Source of the DNA: Spirosoma profusum
GTDB lineage: Bacteria > Bacteroidota > Bacteroidia > Cytophagales > Spirosomataceae
DNA: 53,513 nt
NCBI RefSeq assembly: GCF_014699005.1
Contig: NZ_JACWZY010000040.1
Location: 1 to 53,513 of the forward strand
Reading direction: 5' to 3'
Position numbers and translations under genes: made by a program. The stretch's first letter is position 1, and every line of letters starts with the position of its first letter. The notes under the pieces were generated by a model, which did no database searches, had not been told where the DNA came from, and saw only the letters and a program-made list of their open reading frames with translations. This document shows positions 45,316 through 53,425 of the stretch, in pieces.

Positions 45316-46248
45316 ATGCAACATCCAATCTACATTATTGGCGTTGGTGCCATCGGAATAACCTTAGCCGTATTGCTGCGGCAGTCGGGTAAAGAAGTTA
45401 TCCTGCTGCGTGGTCGTCCAGGAGCTGTGCCGGAAGCCGAAGAAACGAGCCTGACGGTCGACGACGACGGCGACGGCACTACTCTGACAGCCTCCATTCC
45501 AATTCGTACGTTGGACCAGGTTGACCGCTTGAGTGGCCTTGTTTTGCTAACCAGTAAATCGTTTGGGAATGAGGAGTTAGCTCGTCTATTGAGGGGGAAG
45601 ACAGGCGAATCGCCCCTGGTTTTGCTGCAAAACGGACTGGGCATTGAAGCCCCATTCCTGGAAGCCGGTTTTCCACAGGTATATCGGTGTGTTTTGCTGG
45701 CGACTAGCCAGGTGCAGGCCCTAAATACCGTTCGCTATAAACCCGTTGCCCCTTCGCCCATTGGTGTGATTCGGGGGCATGAATCCCGGCTGATGGCACT
45801 TGTCGAACAGCTAAGTACGGCTCGGTTTCCGTTCCGGGCTGAGCGAGAAATTCAGCAGACTATCTGGAAGAAAGTCATCGCCAATTGTGTCTTCAATGCC
45901 ATCTGTTCGCTGCTTGGCGTCGATAATGGGATTTTTTATCGGGATACGTCGGCCCTGGCCTTAGCGCGCCAGATTATCCAGGAATGTGTGCGCGTAGCGG
46001 GGGAGGAGGGTGTCGTATTAAATCCGCCGGATATAGAGCAGCGACTCTTGCAAATCAGTCAACGCTCCGATGGTCAGCTTATCTCTACGCTGGTGGATAT
46101 TAACAACGGGCGCGTGACAGAGATTGGTACGTTGAATCTGGCAGTAGCTCGTCTCGCTGACCGACTTGGTAAGCCCGAACTAGCCAGCCATACCCGACTT
46201 CTGGGTGAGCTGACACGGTTAAAGTCTGAAGTGAGTCGTGCTCTTTGA
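45316..46248 (+). CDS. panE: 2-dehydropantoate 2-reductase (ketopantoate reductase)
   Basis: 310 aa from ATG 45316 (MQHPIYIIG); a TTG at 45286 would add ten residues without support. Rossmann motif IGVGAIGITLA at the N-terminus binds NADPH. LVLLQNGLGIEAPF and the WKKVIANCVFNAICSLLG helix with the catalytic Lys are typical of PanE/ApbA. The enzyme makes pantoate for coenzyme A, though many homologues act on other 2-keto acids. It stands at the end of the core-like block. Confidence 0.85.
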   Translation: MQHPIYIIGVGAIGITLAVLLRQSGKEVILLRGRPGAVPEAEETSLTVDDDGDGTTLTASIPIRTLDQVDRLSGLVLLTSKSFGNEELARLLRGKTGESPLVLLQNGLGIEAPFLEAGFPQVYRCVLLATSQVQALNTVRYKPVAPSPIGVIRGHESRLMALVEQLSTARFPFRAEREIQQTIWKKVIANCVFNAICSLLGVDNGIFYRDTSALALARQIIQECVRVAGEEGVVLNPPDIEQRLLQISQRSDGQLISTLVDINNGRVTEIGTLNLAVARLADRLGKPELASHTRLLGELTRLKSEVSRAL

Positions 46249-46463
46249 GAACGAACTGAACCGGTTTGCCCCAATAGAGAACCTGGCGAAATTTACTAGA
46301 TCGAGCCGAACTCGCATCCGCGGGCATTGCCGTATTGGTTTTGTTGGGCTAATCACTCCTTTATTCGACAGATGTATGGAAGAAACGCTACATAGTAGGC
46401 CAATTAGTCTGTTTTAGATTTGGGCAAGCGTTGAATCTGATAAAGTAGGTTCGAGCTTATCGA

Positions 46464-46489
46464 TAGGGTGTAAACACATTTACACCCTA
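46464..46489. terminator. hairpin before the RepL-like gene
   Basis: Perfect 11-bp arms (TAGGGTGTAAA / TTTACACCCTA) with loop CACA, lying between convergent panE and the RepL-like gene. There is no strong T-run. It is a bidirectional terminator or a boundary element. Confidence 0.45.
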
Positions 46490-46505
46490 CTATACGAATT
46501 GACGA

Positions 46506-46850
46506 TCACACTTCGATGAGGGCAGGCCGAAACACATCAGGCTGTATCCAATACTCACTCCGCTTCTTTTTCTGGATCAGTTCATATTTGGCCAGTTCCA
46601 GGATGGCCTTGTTGACATAACTGGGATTGGTTCGGAGTGACTTTGCCAACTCAGCCAAACTAGCTGTGGCATAGCCGTCCGCATTCAGTTTGCTGGCCAA
46701 AACGAGCATTACCCGCAAGGCAATGGGGCTACAACGAAATAGCAGCAAACTCATGTAAAAGTCATCGGCTGTAAACAGGACGAGGTGTTGCTTATCCTTG
46801 TAAGAACCATAGGGATTTCGGTTATGATTTTGTAGGACGTTGGCGGCCAT
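46506..46850 (-). CDS. RepL-like winged-helix replication/maintenance protein
   Basis: 114 aa. A helical part (FYMSLLLFRCSPIALRVMLVLASKLNADG) is followed by a winged helix (ATASLAELAKSLRTNPSYVNKAILELAKYELIQ). It resembles the RepL family of plasmid replication proteins. Its place at one end of a Rep/Xis/Int gene set supports replication or copy control of the element. A transcription regulator is the alternative. Confidence 0.6.
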   Translation of the reverse strand: MAANVLQNHNRNPYGSYKDKQHLVLFTADDFYMSLLLFRCSPIALRVMLVLASKLNADGYATASLAELAKSLRTNPSYVNKAILELAKYELIQKKKRSEYWIQPDVFRPALIEV

Positions 46851-47200
46851 TTTGGTATTTTGGATAAAAATTGGTTCTACATATTTCGTATTCCGAAGAC
46901 AGTTATGCCTACTAAAAACAACATACCATACTTATTATCAATATATTATGTCTCATTTTATCGACATTTTGCTAGGTTCGATACCTAAATCGGTGTTTTG
47001 GGACTGTCGCCGATGAGATTTTCGCTCTTTGCTCAACAAGCACTTCATTCATTTTAGTGGTCAAACGAGCAACGGTGGGGACTACCGGTTCAGCACCTCC
47101 CGGGTAGCTGCCCGTTTTTTTTATACCCCCCGGGCTTCTGGAATAGTACACCAAAAACAATCCTTTTGAGACAAGTGAATTAGGAGCGCAAAATAAATCT
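46851..47200. other. spacer between RepL-like and initiator genes
   Basis: It should hold the RepL-like gene's promoter near 46870-46990. A CGGG..CCCG hairpin followed by eight T lies at 47101-47118 on the plus strand, but no plus-strand gene ends there. A 62-codon minus frame (46972-47160) is possible but unsupported. Confidence 0.4.
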
Positions 47201-48643
47201 TCATCTTAAAAAATCTAGCTTTAGTTCGTAGGGTGTTCCGGAGAAATACGCCAGTGTGGCAAGTTGTTCATCTGTAAGCCTTATCGCCGTCGTCGCCGGA
47301 AATAATAAAGTATTATTGATTGATTTAAGAACACGTCGTCTCAAGTTATTGGGGCCATTACTCTTTTGATTACGTGGCCCATGTGCCAACCGGTATTCTT
47401 CTGAGTGATGGGAACGCTTCCGTTTTTTTTGCCCATATAGCTGTCGAAACTCCTCCAGTAAGCCAGGTGTCTTCTTCAATGTTGTAATACCAACGACCAT
47501 ACTGGCCTTAGGCTGATCTTTATGTAACAATACGCCTGTCACCTCGCAGCAACGTACGCCAGTCTCTTCTGCAACTGGTATCGGCTGTACAACATAGCCA
47601 GTATCAGCCTTTTTTGTAACTATGTCTAAGTTAGAGCTGTCAATCTCCTCAGGATTATTGTAACGTTTTCCTACATTAACAGGTAAGAAAACGTTACAAT
47701 TTCTGGCCAGACCGTTAACCCTATTTGAAGCATGCACATCGGCAAAAATGTTACAATTTTCGGTTAGTATATTCCACTCAATCTGAGCCTGCTCGCAGAG
47801 TGTTTCATGCAAACGGTGTACACTATACGTTTTGATTAATTCACGATACTCCTTTAAATAATAATTACGATCTCGAGAATTTAACTGCTGCCAGAAACTG
47901 GGCCGCTCTGCCTTTTCATACAATTTTCGTTCAGCTCTTGATAACGAATTTGTAATTACCGGCTCTACAATAATCAAATCCGATAACATCCTCTGCACCT
48001 TCTGACCTAGCAAAGTTATCTTAGTAGAATCAGTTAGATCGATTAGCCTTTGAATGACCAGAGATTCTAATTCCTTAATCATGTTACAGTCATATTCGAA
48101 GCGAAGCAGTGGTTGCGGTAAACGGTACTGTGTGCCTTTGTCGTATACTTTTATCCGGTAATTGGTCATTACGCATTCAATCCCTTGCCCTGCTCCTTTA
48201 ACAGATTTCATGGGTAGAAACGGTTTCCGTCCTTGGTAGCAGATAATCCGCTGCAATAAGTAGTTAGGAGAAAAATAGGGCTGAAGTAGACTACTGAGAT
48301 CTAAGTTAACACCTGCTTCAAGCCCATGAAGTAATCCGTCCGAAAGATCATACCCAAACATATCGGATAGATCAGCAATATTATCCCATAAATCTTTCGT
48401 GGAGTAGCGAGAATGATTATGTTGTCCGTTATTATGAAACTTAGCCCATGATCCTTTCATCACTACTTTACCGGTAGATGGGTATATAGTAAAACTGAAG
48501 TCACGAAGTTTTATCGTCGTGTAATAACGTTTTACAGTCCTATTGCCCCGTTCTCGTACCTCATCAAACCTGAGTTGTGGGCTACTTAGTAAACGGTCGG
48601 CTAAGTCTCCTCCATATTCGACGGTGGTGAAACACACTGGCAT
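47201..48643 (-). CDS. replication initiator (RCR/phage gpII-like) of the integrated element
   Basis: 480 aa from ATG 48643 (MPVCFTTVEYGG), which begins one base after the excisionase stop; the ATG at 48685 would overlap that gene by 41 bp. Features seen in plasmid/phage replication initiators: FTIYPSTGKVVMKGSWAKF near the start, then IKVYDKGTQYRLPQPLLRFEYD, where relatives carry the end of the HUH-like core. A Y-rich region (KLYEKAERPSF..YYLKEYRELIKTY) follows. The gene carries hairpin and half-site motifs GTTACAAT at 47657-47762, probably initiator sites. It likely drives rolling-circle-type replication of the excised element. Family call is moderate. Confidence 0.65.
   Translation of the reverse strand: MPVCFTTVEYGGDLADRLLSSPQLRFDEVRERGNRTVKRYYTTIKLRDFSFTIYPSTGKVVMKGSWAKFHNNGQHNHSRYSTKDLWDNIADLSDMFGYDLSDGLLHGLEAGVNLDLSSLLQPYFSPNYLLQRIICYQGRKPFLPMKSVKGAGQGIECVMTNYRIKVYDKGTQYRLPQPLLRFEYDCNMIKELESLVIQRLIDLTDSTKITLLGQKVQRMLSDLIIVEPVITNSLSRAERKLYEKAERPSFWQQLNSRDRNYYLKEYRELIKTYSVHRLHETLCEQAQIEWNILTENCNIFADVHASNRVNGLARNCNVFLPVNVGKRYNNPEEIDSSNLDIVTKKADTGYVVQPIPVAEETGVRCCEVTGVLLHKDQPKASMVVGITTLKKTPGLLEEFRQLYGQKKRKRSHHSEEYRLAHGPRNQKSNGPNNLRRRVLKSINNTLLFPATTAIRLTDEQLATLAYFSGTPYELKLDFLR
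47657..47762. repeat. hairpin plus half-site cluster within rep (candidate replication origin)
   Basis: Perfect 14-bp arms ATTGTAACGTTTTC (47657-47670) and GAAAACGTTACAAT (47687-47700) with a 16-nt loop, plus a further half-site AAAAATGTTACAATTTT at about 47745. On the coding (minus) strand these give ENCNIF, RNCNVF and KRYNN. The arms and loop resemble the hairpin at 38771-38819. Confidence 0.65.
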
Positions 48644-48644
48644 A

Positions 48645-48944
48645 CTATGATCTGGGTTTACGCGACTGGTTGATCTCATGACCATCGAGGTATGCTAGTA
48701 ATTCTGCCTTAAAAAAGTAAAGCCGTCCGAAGCGTTTCCGATGCGGTACCTTTCTAATATTCTGGTAGATCGTTTGCTCGGCTATGCCTAAAAATTCGGC
48801 GGCTTCAGTTAACGACATCGGCTTATCGTCGGTCGGCTGAAACGGAGCTTGATTAATTATTCCCTGAATAGCGGATACATCTTTTTTGATGTCACTCAGA
48901 TCGTCCAGGATTTGTTGAAGATTAAGTACCATTTCGCCAGTCAT
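48645..48944 (-). CDS. excisionase/HTH_17-family DNA-binding protein
   Basis: 99 aa. A helical N-terminus (VLNLQQILDDLSDIKKDVSAIQ) is followed by the MerR-like helix-turn-helix used by excisionases: MSLTEAAEFLGIAEQTIYQNI, then KRFGRLYFFKAELLAYLDG. It probably directs excision by the nearby integrase and/or helps the initiator. One base separates its TAG from the rep start, so they form one operon. Confidence 0.85.
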   Translation of the reverse strand: MTGEMVLNLQQILDDLSDIKKDVSAIQGIINQAPFQPTDDKPMSLTEAAEFLGIAEQTIYQNIRKVPHRKRFGRLYFFKAELLAYLDGHEINQSRKPRS

Positions 48945-48976
48945 TTAAAGACCGATGCAAAACAGATAAAAGAAAA

Positions 48977-49012
48977 TACCCCAACTCAACACCTAGGTGT
49001 TAAGTTGGGGTA
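48977..49012 (-). terminator. near-perfect 36-bp palindromic terminator
   Basis: 18-nt arms (TACCCCAACTCAACACCT and its complement with one mismatch) without a loop spacer. On the minus strand it is followed by TATTTTCTTTT. It ends the integrase-unknown gene transcript, 19 bp after the stop, just upstream of the excisionase. Confidence 0.7.
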
Positions 49013-49031
49013 TGAAATGAGGTATTATTTT

Positions 49032-50279
49032 TTATGGCTTGTAAGGAATCCGTGACCTTTTTGCAGGTTTTTTGTCTTTAGTTATTGCAGGATATAACAC
49101 ACTATATTTCAATTCTTTTTGTTCCCCATTCTTGTACAACCGGAACCAGTAAATCAGCCAGCGTACGATGTCTGCTTTTGAATTCGCTATATAGTCTGCA
49201 TCAAAAGCTTGGCGGAAAAGGTAAGCCAGTGCATTGCTCGGCCTACCTTTAATGACTATAACACCCTTGATATCTGCTCCTGCTAATAGATCTGTGAGTT
49301 TCTTCTTTTCACCAACCACAAATTTTTCAAGGGCATTTTTAATGCCCTCCTGTTTTTCGGAATCCTCAATGGAAAGTTGTGGAGGAGAGACTAATGTATC
49401 ATTTTTATGGTCACCTAAACCTGAAGAATGTTCACTAGAGAGTGCCTGTACGGAAGAATTTTGTTCTGCATTAAAATTTTCCAACTCAATCCTCGCTACT
49501 AACTGTTGTTCTTTTCGCTCATAGGATTCTAGAAAATCAGTTAGCGACTTAGTTAAACTTTCCTCTGTATGTAATTCTCGAGAAATGGGATCGAGCTTGG
49601 AAGGCAATCCTAACTGTTTAAGTTGAATGAGTTTAAATTTATATGTAGCAATCCTTTCTCTAATTTTAAGTAGGGAACCCCGAAGTGGAGGGCGATCAAA
49701 GCTATCCCAATAATATTCAAAAATAATTTTGCAGACGTAACTAATGTATTGGGAAAGCCGGTTACGACCATCATCATAAATAGTTTGATCAAAAGGTTGG
49801 CGGGCTATTGAAAGGAAATAAGCAACGTTATAAAATTCTATTGCAAGAGCCTGCTCTATCAGAGATTCAAGTATAAAGTCATTGTTGGCAGCTAATATTC
49901 TTACTTTTAGATTCAGAAAGCGATACAGTAATCCCTCCCAATCAAGTTGCTCATATCTAGGGATAAAAATTGGTTTTACCTGAATGCATTTGCAGACGTG
50001 AATCGGTAATGAGGAGTATATTTGCTCATAGAAAGTTATTAAGCTATCCACTAAACTCCTACTTATTTGTTCGTAATGAATTCGTGTACCGTCCGGGGCA
50101 ACGAATTTTAAAAAAGCACTTTGCGATTGAATTCTCCACTGTTCGATTGTCGTACGAATCTCCTCATTGATTGATTTATCCAGACAATATAAAACTCGTT
50201 GCTCAGCTAACGAAAAGACTGATGTTAGCCGGTTTTGGAAATTCACCGAAATCTCTTCTTCACTTAAGTGATCAATCAT
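49032..50279 (-). CDS. hypothetical protein of the integrated element, 415 aa
   Basis: Not recognised. Mostly helical and soluble; a basic, Lys/Arg-rich end (KDKKPAKRSRIPYKP). Residues 240-300 are acidic and low-complexity (ELHTEESLTKSL..SSEHSSGLGDHKND), probably a flexible linker between an N-terminal helical domain and a small C-terminal one. The start overlaps the end of the integrase gene by 4 bp (ATGA), so it is translated with it and probably serves the element. No nuclease or ATPase motif is visible. Confidence 0.65.
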   Translation of the reverse strand: MIDHLSEEEISVNFQNRLTSVFSLAEQRVLYCLDKSINEEIRTTIEQWRIQSQSAFLKFVAPDGTRIHYEQISRSLVDSLITFYEQIYSSLPIHVCKCIQVKPIFIPRYEQLDWEGLLYRFLNLKVRILAANNDFILESLIEQALAIEFYNVAYFLSIARQPFDQTIYDDGRNRLSQYISYVCKIIFEYYWDSFDRPPLRGSLLKIRERIATYKFKLIQLKQLGLPSKLDPISRELHTEESLTKSLTDFLESYERKEQQLVARIELENFNAEQNSSVQALSSEHSSGLGDHKNDTLVSPPQLSIEDSEKQEGIKNALEKFVVGEKKKLTDLLAGADIKGVIVIKGRPSNALAYLFRQAFDADYIANSKADIVRWLIYWFRLYKNGEQKELKYSVLYPAITKDKKPAKRSRIPYKP

Positions 50280-51676
50280 AAACTGTTCAGATAGATTTGA
50301 ACATCTTCGTCTTCAAAGGCGCCAAGATAGTGTTCTGTTGATCGGCTTTGGGTATGGCCTATCTGCTGACCGATCATCGATACAGGTGCTCCGTTGCGTA
50401 GTAGTGTAGTGGCGTAAGAATGTCTGGCGGTATACGTAACCAAATCTCCGTCAATGTTTAGTTTTTGTCCAATTCGTCGCATCCATTTGTTGGTCTGCTT
50501 GACAACCTGTTCAACGATTTGCTTCGCTCGTTTTTCAGTTTGAGTGCCCTCTAAAAACGAAAATACATAGGTATCTGGATCACGCCCTTTATCTGAGTAA
50601 CGGTTGATGATAGCCCATGTTTCGTCCCTCAAAGGTACTCGAATAGGCATACGATCTCCCTTCCGAGTTAACTTAGTCTTTTGTCGAACGAAAAAGAAAC
50701 AATTAGCTTTTATGTCGACATCGCGCCAACGCAATCGGCAAAGGTCAGCCATATTCAGGCCACTACAATAATACGTGAAAAGCCATAAATCGTGGGCTCG
50801 TTGCTCTTGGCTATCAGGCTCTGGCTGGAATACTTTTATTTTTTCTATATCTATTTTAGCTAATGCCTTCTTGGGCGTCCGCCCAGCCGGAATGACGTAA
50901 CGATTACGGCCAAAAGGATATTCCAGATTTGTGATGATACCTTTATCTTTTGCTTGATTGAAAACGGCTCTCAGATGGCGACAATAGATGCCAATTGTGG
51001 TCAGAGAAGCGGGCTGGGCCTTCCCGTTAGGTTTTTGTGAAGCTTTTCCTTCGTGTAACATCCAGGATTCATATCGATTCAAAAAATCGATGGTTACCTG
51101 TTTAAATGATAACTCATGAGTTTCATCGGTTGCGGCACGTTTTTGTATAGGAGGTAAGCCTAGCTGGAGCCGGTCTTTATTGGGAAGCTGTTCAACGAAT
51201 CGCAGCAATGATTTAGCGACAAGCCCATACAAACTTGCCGTTCCGATGCGTTCCTGTCCCTGCATAGCAGTCTGTTTATTGATCAGTGCCTGAATGACAT
51301 CACCCTGCTTGGTATGGTCTACTTCGACTTTCCCGTAATTAGCTAACTGGGTTTTAAATGAATCAAAAGAGAAATTTGGTCCTAATTGCTCAACAATAGC
51401 ACGGGCTTTATCTAGCCATCCCTCTATATAACCTTTCCTAGTGTCCTTGTATCCGTAACAACTACGATGTAGGCCGATGAAGTTTTCGTCTTTTATGCGA
51501 TTGTCTAATTCCCCTTTCATCCTTTCCAGGCGTTGCCAATCGGTATAAGCGACTTTCATCCCTGTGGTGAAAAAACGTTTTTCTCGCTGATAGGTAACTC
51601 TAATTTTGATAATACCAAGTTCAGGATCCTGAACCTTCTTCTGATCAAGAACAAGTGCGGTTGTTACCTTTGTCAT
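50276..51676 (-). CDS. tyrosine-type site-specific integrase
   Basis: 466 aa. Arm-binding N-terminus (TKVTTALVLDQKK.., Bacteroidota integrase type), SAM-like core-binding domain about 145-270, catalytic domain from about 275. Catalytic candidates: R314 (ADLCRLRWRDV), R418-H419 in YTARHSYAT (the usual first His of box II is Thr here, as in many Bacteroidota integrases), H441 (IGHTQSRS) and Y450 (EHYLGAF). It lies 170 bp from a 3' fragment of tRNA-Asn, its likely attachment site. Confidence 0.92.
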   Translation of the reverse strand: MTKVTTALVLDQKKVQDPELGIIKIRVTYQREKRFFTTGMKVAYTDWQRLERMKGELDNRIKDENFIGLHRSCYGYKDTRKGYIEGWLDKARAIVEQLGPNFSFDSFKTQLANYGKVEVDHTKQGDVIQALINKQTAMQGQERIGTASLYGLVAKSLLRFVEQLPNKDRLQLGLPPIQKRAATDETHELSFKQVTIDFLNRYESWMLHEGKASQKPNGKAQPASLTTIGIYCRHLRAVFNQAKDKGIITNLEYPFGRNRYVIPAGRTPKKALAKIDIEKIKVFQPEPDSQEQRAHDLWLFTYYCSGLNMADLCRLRWRDVDIKANCFFFVRQKTKLTRKGDRMPIRVPLRDETWAIINRYSDKGRDPDTYVFSFLEGTQTEKRAKQIVEQVVKQTNKWMRRIGQKLNIDGDLVTYTARHSYATTLLRNGAPVSMIGQQIGHTQSRSTEHYLGAFEDEDVQIYLNSL

Positions 51677-51843
51677 GGCCTATTTATTAGTTTTAGGGAT
51701 ACCACAAGGGACACCACAAAAATACAAAATAGACGATAAATAGCAATAAATCTATGCTATAAGTTATTATTCAATTGCCTGATATTCAATGCATTTATAT
51801 TAAAGAATAGGGTTAGATATAATTAGCGATAAATGATTTCTGA

Positions 51844-51891
51844 TGACTGTTAATCAGAGGGTCGCTGGTTCGAGCCCAGCTTCGGGAGCCA
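51844..51891 (+). other. 3' fragment of tRNA-Asn (attachment-site copy)
   Basis: TGA CTGTTAA TCAGA (anticodon GTT), the T-arm GCTGG TTCGAGC CCAGC, acceptor 3' strand TTCGGGA and GCCA are present. The matching 5' strand TCCCGAA and D-arm are absent upstream, so this is not a full tRNA. It is the duplicated core left where the integrase inserted its element; the element lies to the left. Because the fragment keeps the CCA end and is followed by the original terminator, the right side is the pre-insertion flank. Confidence 0.8.
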
Positions 51892-51900
51892 AAGTAGACA

Positions 51901-51926
51901 GACCACGCACATGCGTGGTCTTTTTT
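51901..51926 (+). terminator. terminator behind the tRNA-Asn fragment
   Basis: GACCACGCA / TGCGTGGTC arms with a 2-nt loop, then six T. It probably belonged to the intact tRNA gene. Confidence 0.75.
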
Positions 51927-51927
51927 G

Positions 51928-52210
51928 TACTACTTGCCTCGTAACTGCCTGATTTCCCGCAAAATATAGAAACGAAAGCGTTAATTTGATTGGTTCGATA
52001 ATTATTATCGACATAAATCAGTCGTTCAGGGAAAATCGAACCAATCATCTTCTGTTTTACTTCAAAAGACGCTTGATTGTAATATCCAGTAAGGTTTTGA
52101 AGTAGTGAGAAGCCATACTTCATATATTTTTTAAAGCTGGAACTCTGGCCGATCAATTGACCGTGTTGACAGATAAGATCGTTTCTGCTTTTGGACTTGC
52201 AACAAAACAC
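51928..52210 (-). pseudogene. C-terminal remnant of a serine recombinase
   Basis: The minus frame encodes KYGFSLLQNLTGYYNQASFE, then KMIGSIFPERLIY and NNYRTNQINAFVSIFC. This is the C-terminal tail typical of large serine recombinases of Bacteroidota (..IGSIFPEKL..YRT..). The catalytic N-terminal domain is missing: the IS begins at 52211 and no recombinase sequence appears on its far side. A longer reading ends in APEAGLEPATL, which is only the antisense of the tRNA fragment. It suggests that a second integrative element once sat at this tRNA. Confidence 0.7.
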
Positions 52211-52221
52211 TGGACAAATCT

Positions 52222-53100
52222 TTAAGCAACTTGTTGGTAATAGTCAAAAGGGGAAAGATAGCCTAACACTGAATGTCTCCGTTGGCGATTGTACCATATT
52301 TCAATGTATTCAAAGATCGCCTGTTTAGCCATGAACTGAGTTCGGAAATCCTGGTGATAGACCAGCTCGGACTTCAGGCTTTTAAAAAAGCTTTCTGCTA
52401 CGGCATTATCCCAGCAGTTACCCTTCCCACTCATGCTTTGCAAAACCAGCGGGTGTTTTTTTAACAGCTTGGTAAATCCATGACAGGCATACTGTACGCC
52501 CCGGTCCGAAAGATCAGATTCCGCTCGATGGGCCGGTTTTTTATAGCCATCTGCCAGGCAGGAATGGTCGTCTCCGTGGCTTTCATGGACTTACTTAAAG
52601 CCCAGCCAATTACTTTTCGATCATACAAATCCATGATGATAGTCAGGTAGAGCCAGCTTTCACCTGTGCGGATATAAGTCAGGTCAGAAACCCAGACCTG
52701 GCCCGGTTTTACAGGATTGAACTGGCGGTTTAAATGGTTTTCGGCCACCGGGTAAGTGTGCCTGGAATCCGTAGTCGTGACCACATATTTTTTCTGAATG
52801 ATACTTTTCAGATTAGCCTTCTTCATCAATCTAGCTACTCGGGGCCGAGATACTTCTATGCCTTTAGCCCTCAGTTCTCGGGTAATCTTTGGACTGCCGT
52901 AACGCTTCTTACTGGCTGTAAATGAATCACTTATTAGTAATATAAGCGTTTCATTCTCTTTAGCTCTTTTGGTGGGCCGTTGGGCTAGCCAATAGTAATA
53001 CCCACTGCGGCTCACGTTTAGTACTTTGCACATCGTCTCAACAGAAAACTCGGTTTGGTGAGCTTTTATAAATCCGAATATTTCCCACGGTCCGCCGCGC
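52222..53100 (-). pseudogene. IS3-family orfB transposase, frameshifted
   Basis: HTH_21 region (EIFGFIKAHQTEFSVETMCKVLNVSRSGYYYWL), then the DDE integrase core: first Asp in VWVSDLTYI, and the Glu in NAVAESFFKSLKSELVY. The second Asp, expected in HSDRG, lies where about four bases are missing (near 52508), so the ..NLIF segment runs into RTGAYSMPV and stops, while the true continuation (..ACHGFTKLL to SPFDYYQQVA) is in another frame. Transposase probably inactive unless the lesions are base-call errors. Confidence 0.85.
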
Positions 53101-53388
53101 GGTCGCTCCTGGAGAAGATGCCGACCGCCTTTTTTAATATATCGCTGTTTAAGCTCTTTCTTCAGGCGTAAGATTTCTTGTTGTTCTTGACTTTGCCCGA
53201 TTCGAGCACTAGGGTTGACTGTCTGTTGGGATGAGTGTTCTTTACGCCATCGGGTCAGAATCTGGGAGGTGATGCCCAATTCGTCAGCGGTATTTTTGAT
53301 GGACCCCTTAGCGAGGGACAGCTCTACTGCCATCTTTTTAAATTCTTCACGGTCCGCCGTTGCGGTCGTACTGTCTTCTGGTTTTCAT
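53066..53388 (-). pseudogene. IS3-family orfA (HTH protein), frame-broken
   Basis: It should read MKTRRQYDREEFKKMAVELS.. through the HTH (SIKNTADELGITSQILTRW) to ..DILKKAVGIFSRSDRGKYSDL. Here a 13-bp extra segment (53355-53367) breaks the frame after Arg9. A small deletion near 53145 (LKQ to DIL) shifts it again. A 12-bp in-frame insert (53093-53104) adds four residues near the end. OrfA normally binds the IS ends. Confidence 0.75.
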
Positions 53389-53425
53389 GGTTCACTAAGT
53401 TAGATCATGCTTAACTTAATGTCCA

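Larger units (their letters stand above)
52211..53425 (-). mobile_element. IS3-family insertion sequence, degraded
   Basis: Ends read TGGACAAATCTTTAAGC (left) and, on the opposite strand, TGGACATTAAGTTAAGC (right), an imperfect terminal inverted repeat; a target duplication is not clear. Inside, an orfA/orfB pair on the minus strand carries several frame-breaking lesions. The IS interrupts the serine recombinase remnant. Confidence 0.8.

Noticed and set aside
46972..47160. 62-codon minus frame ..VPTVARLTTKMNEVLVEQRA..
   Set aside because: Looks slightly coding but has no family support or clear start signal.
51854..51900. C-terminal APEAGLEPATL of a minus-strand frame
   Set aside because: It is the antisense translation of the tRNA-Asn fragment, a well-known false protein tail.
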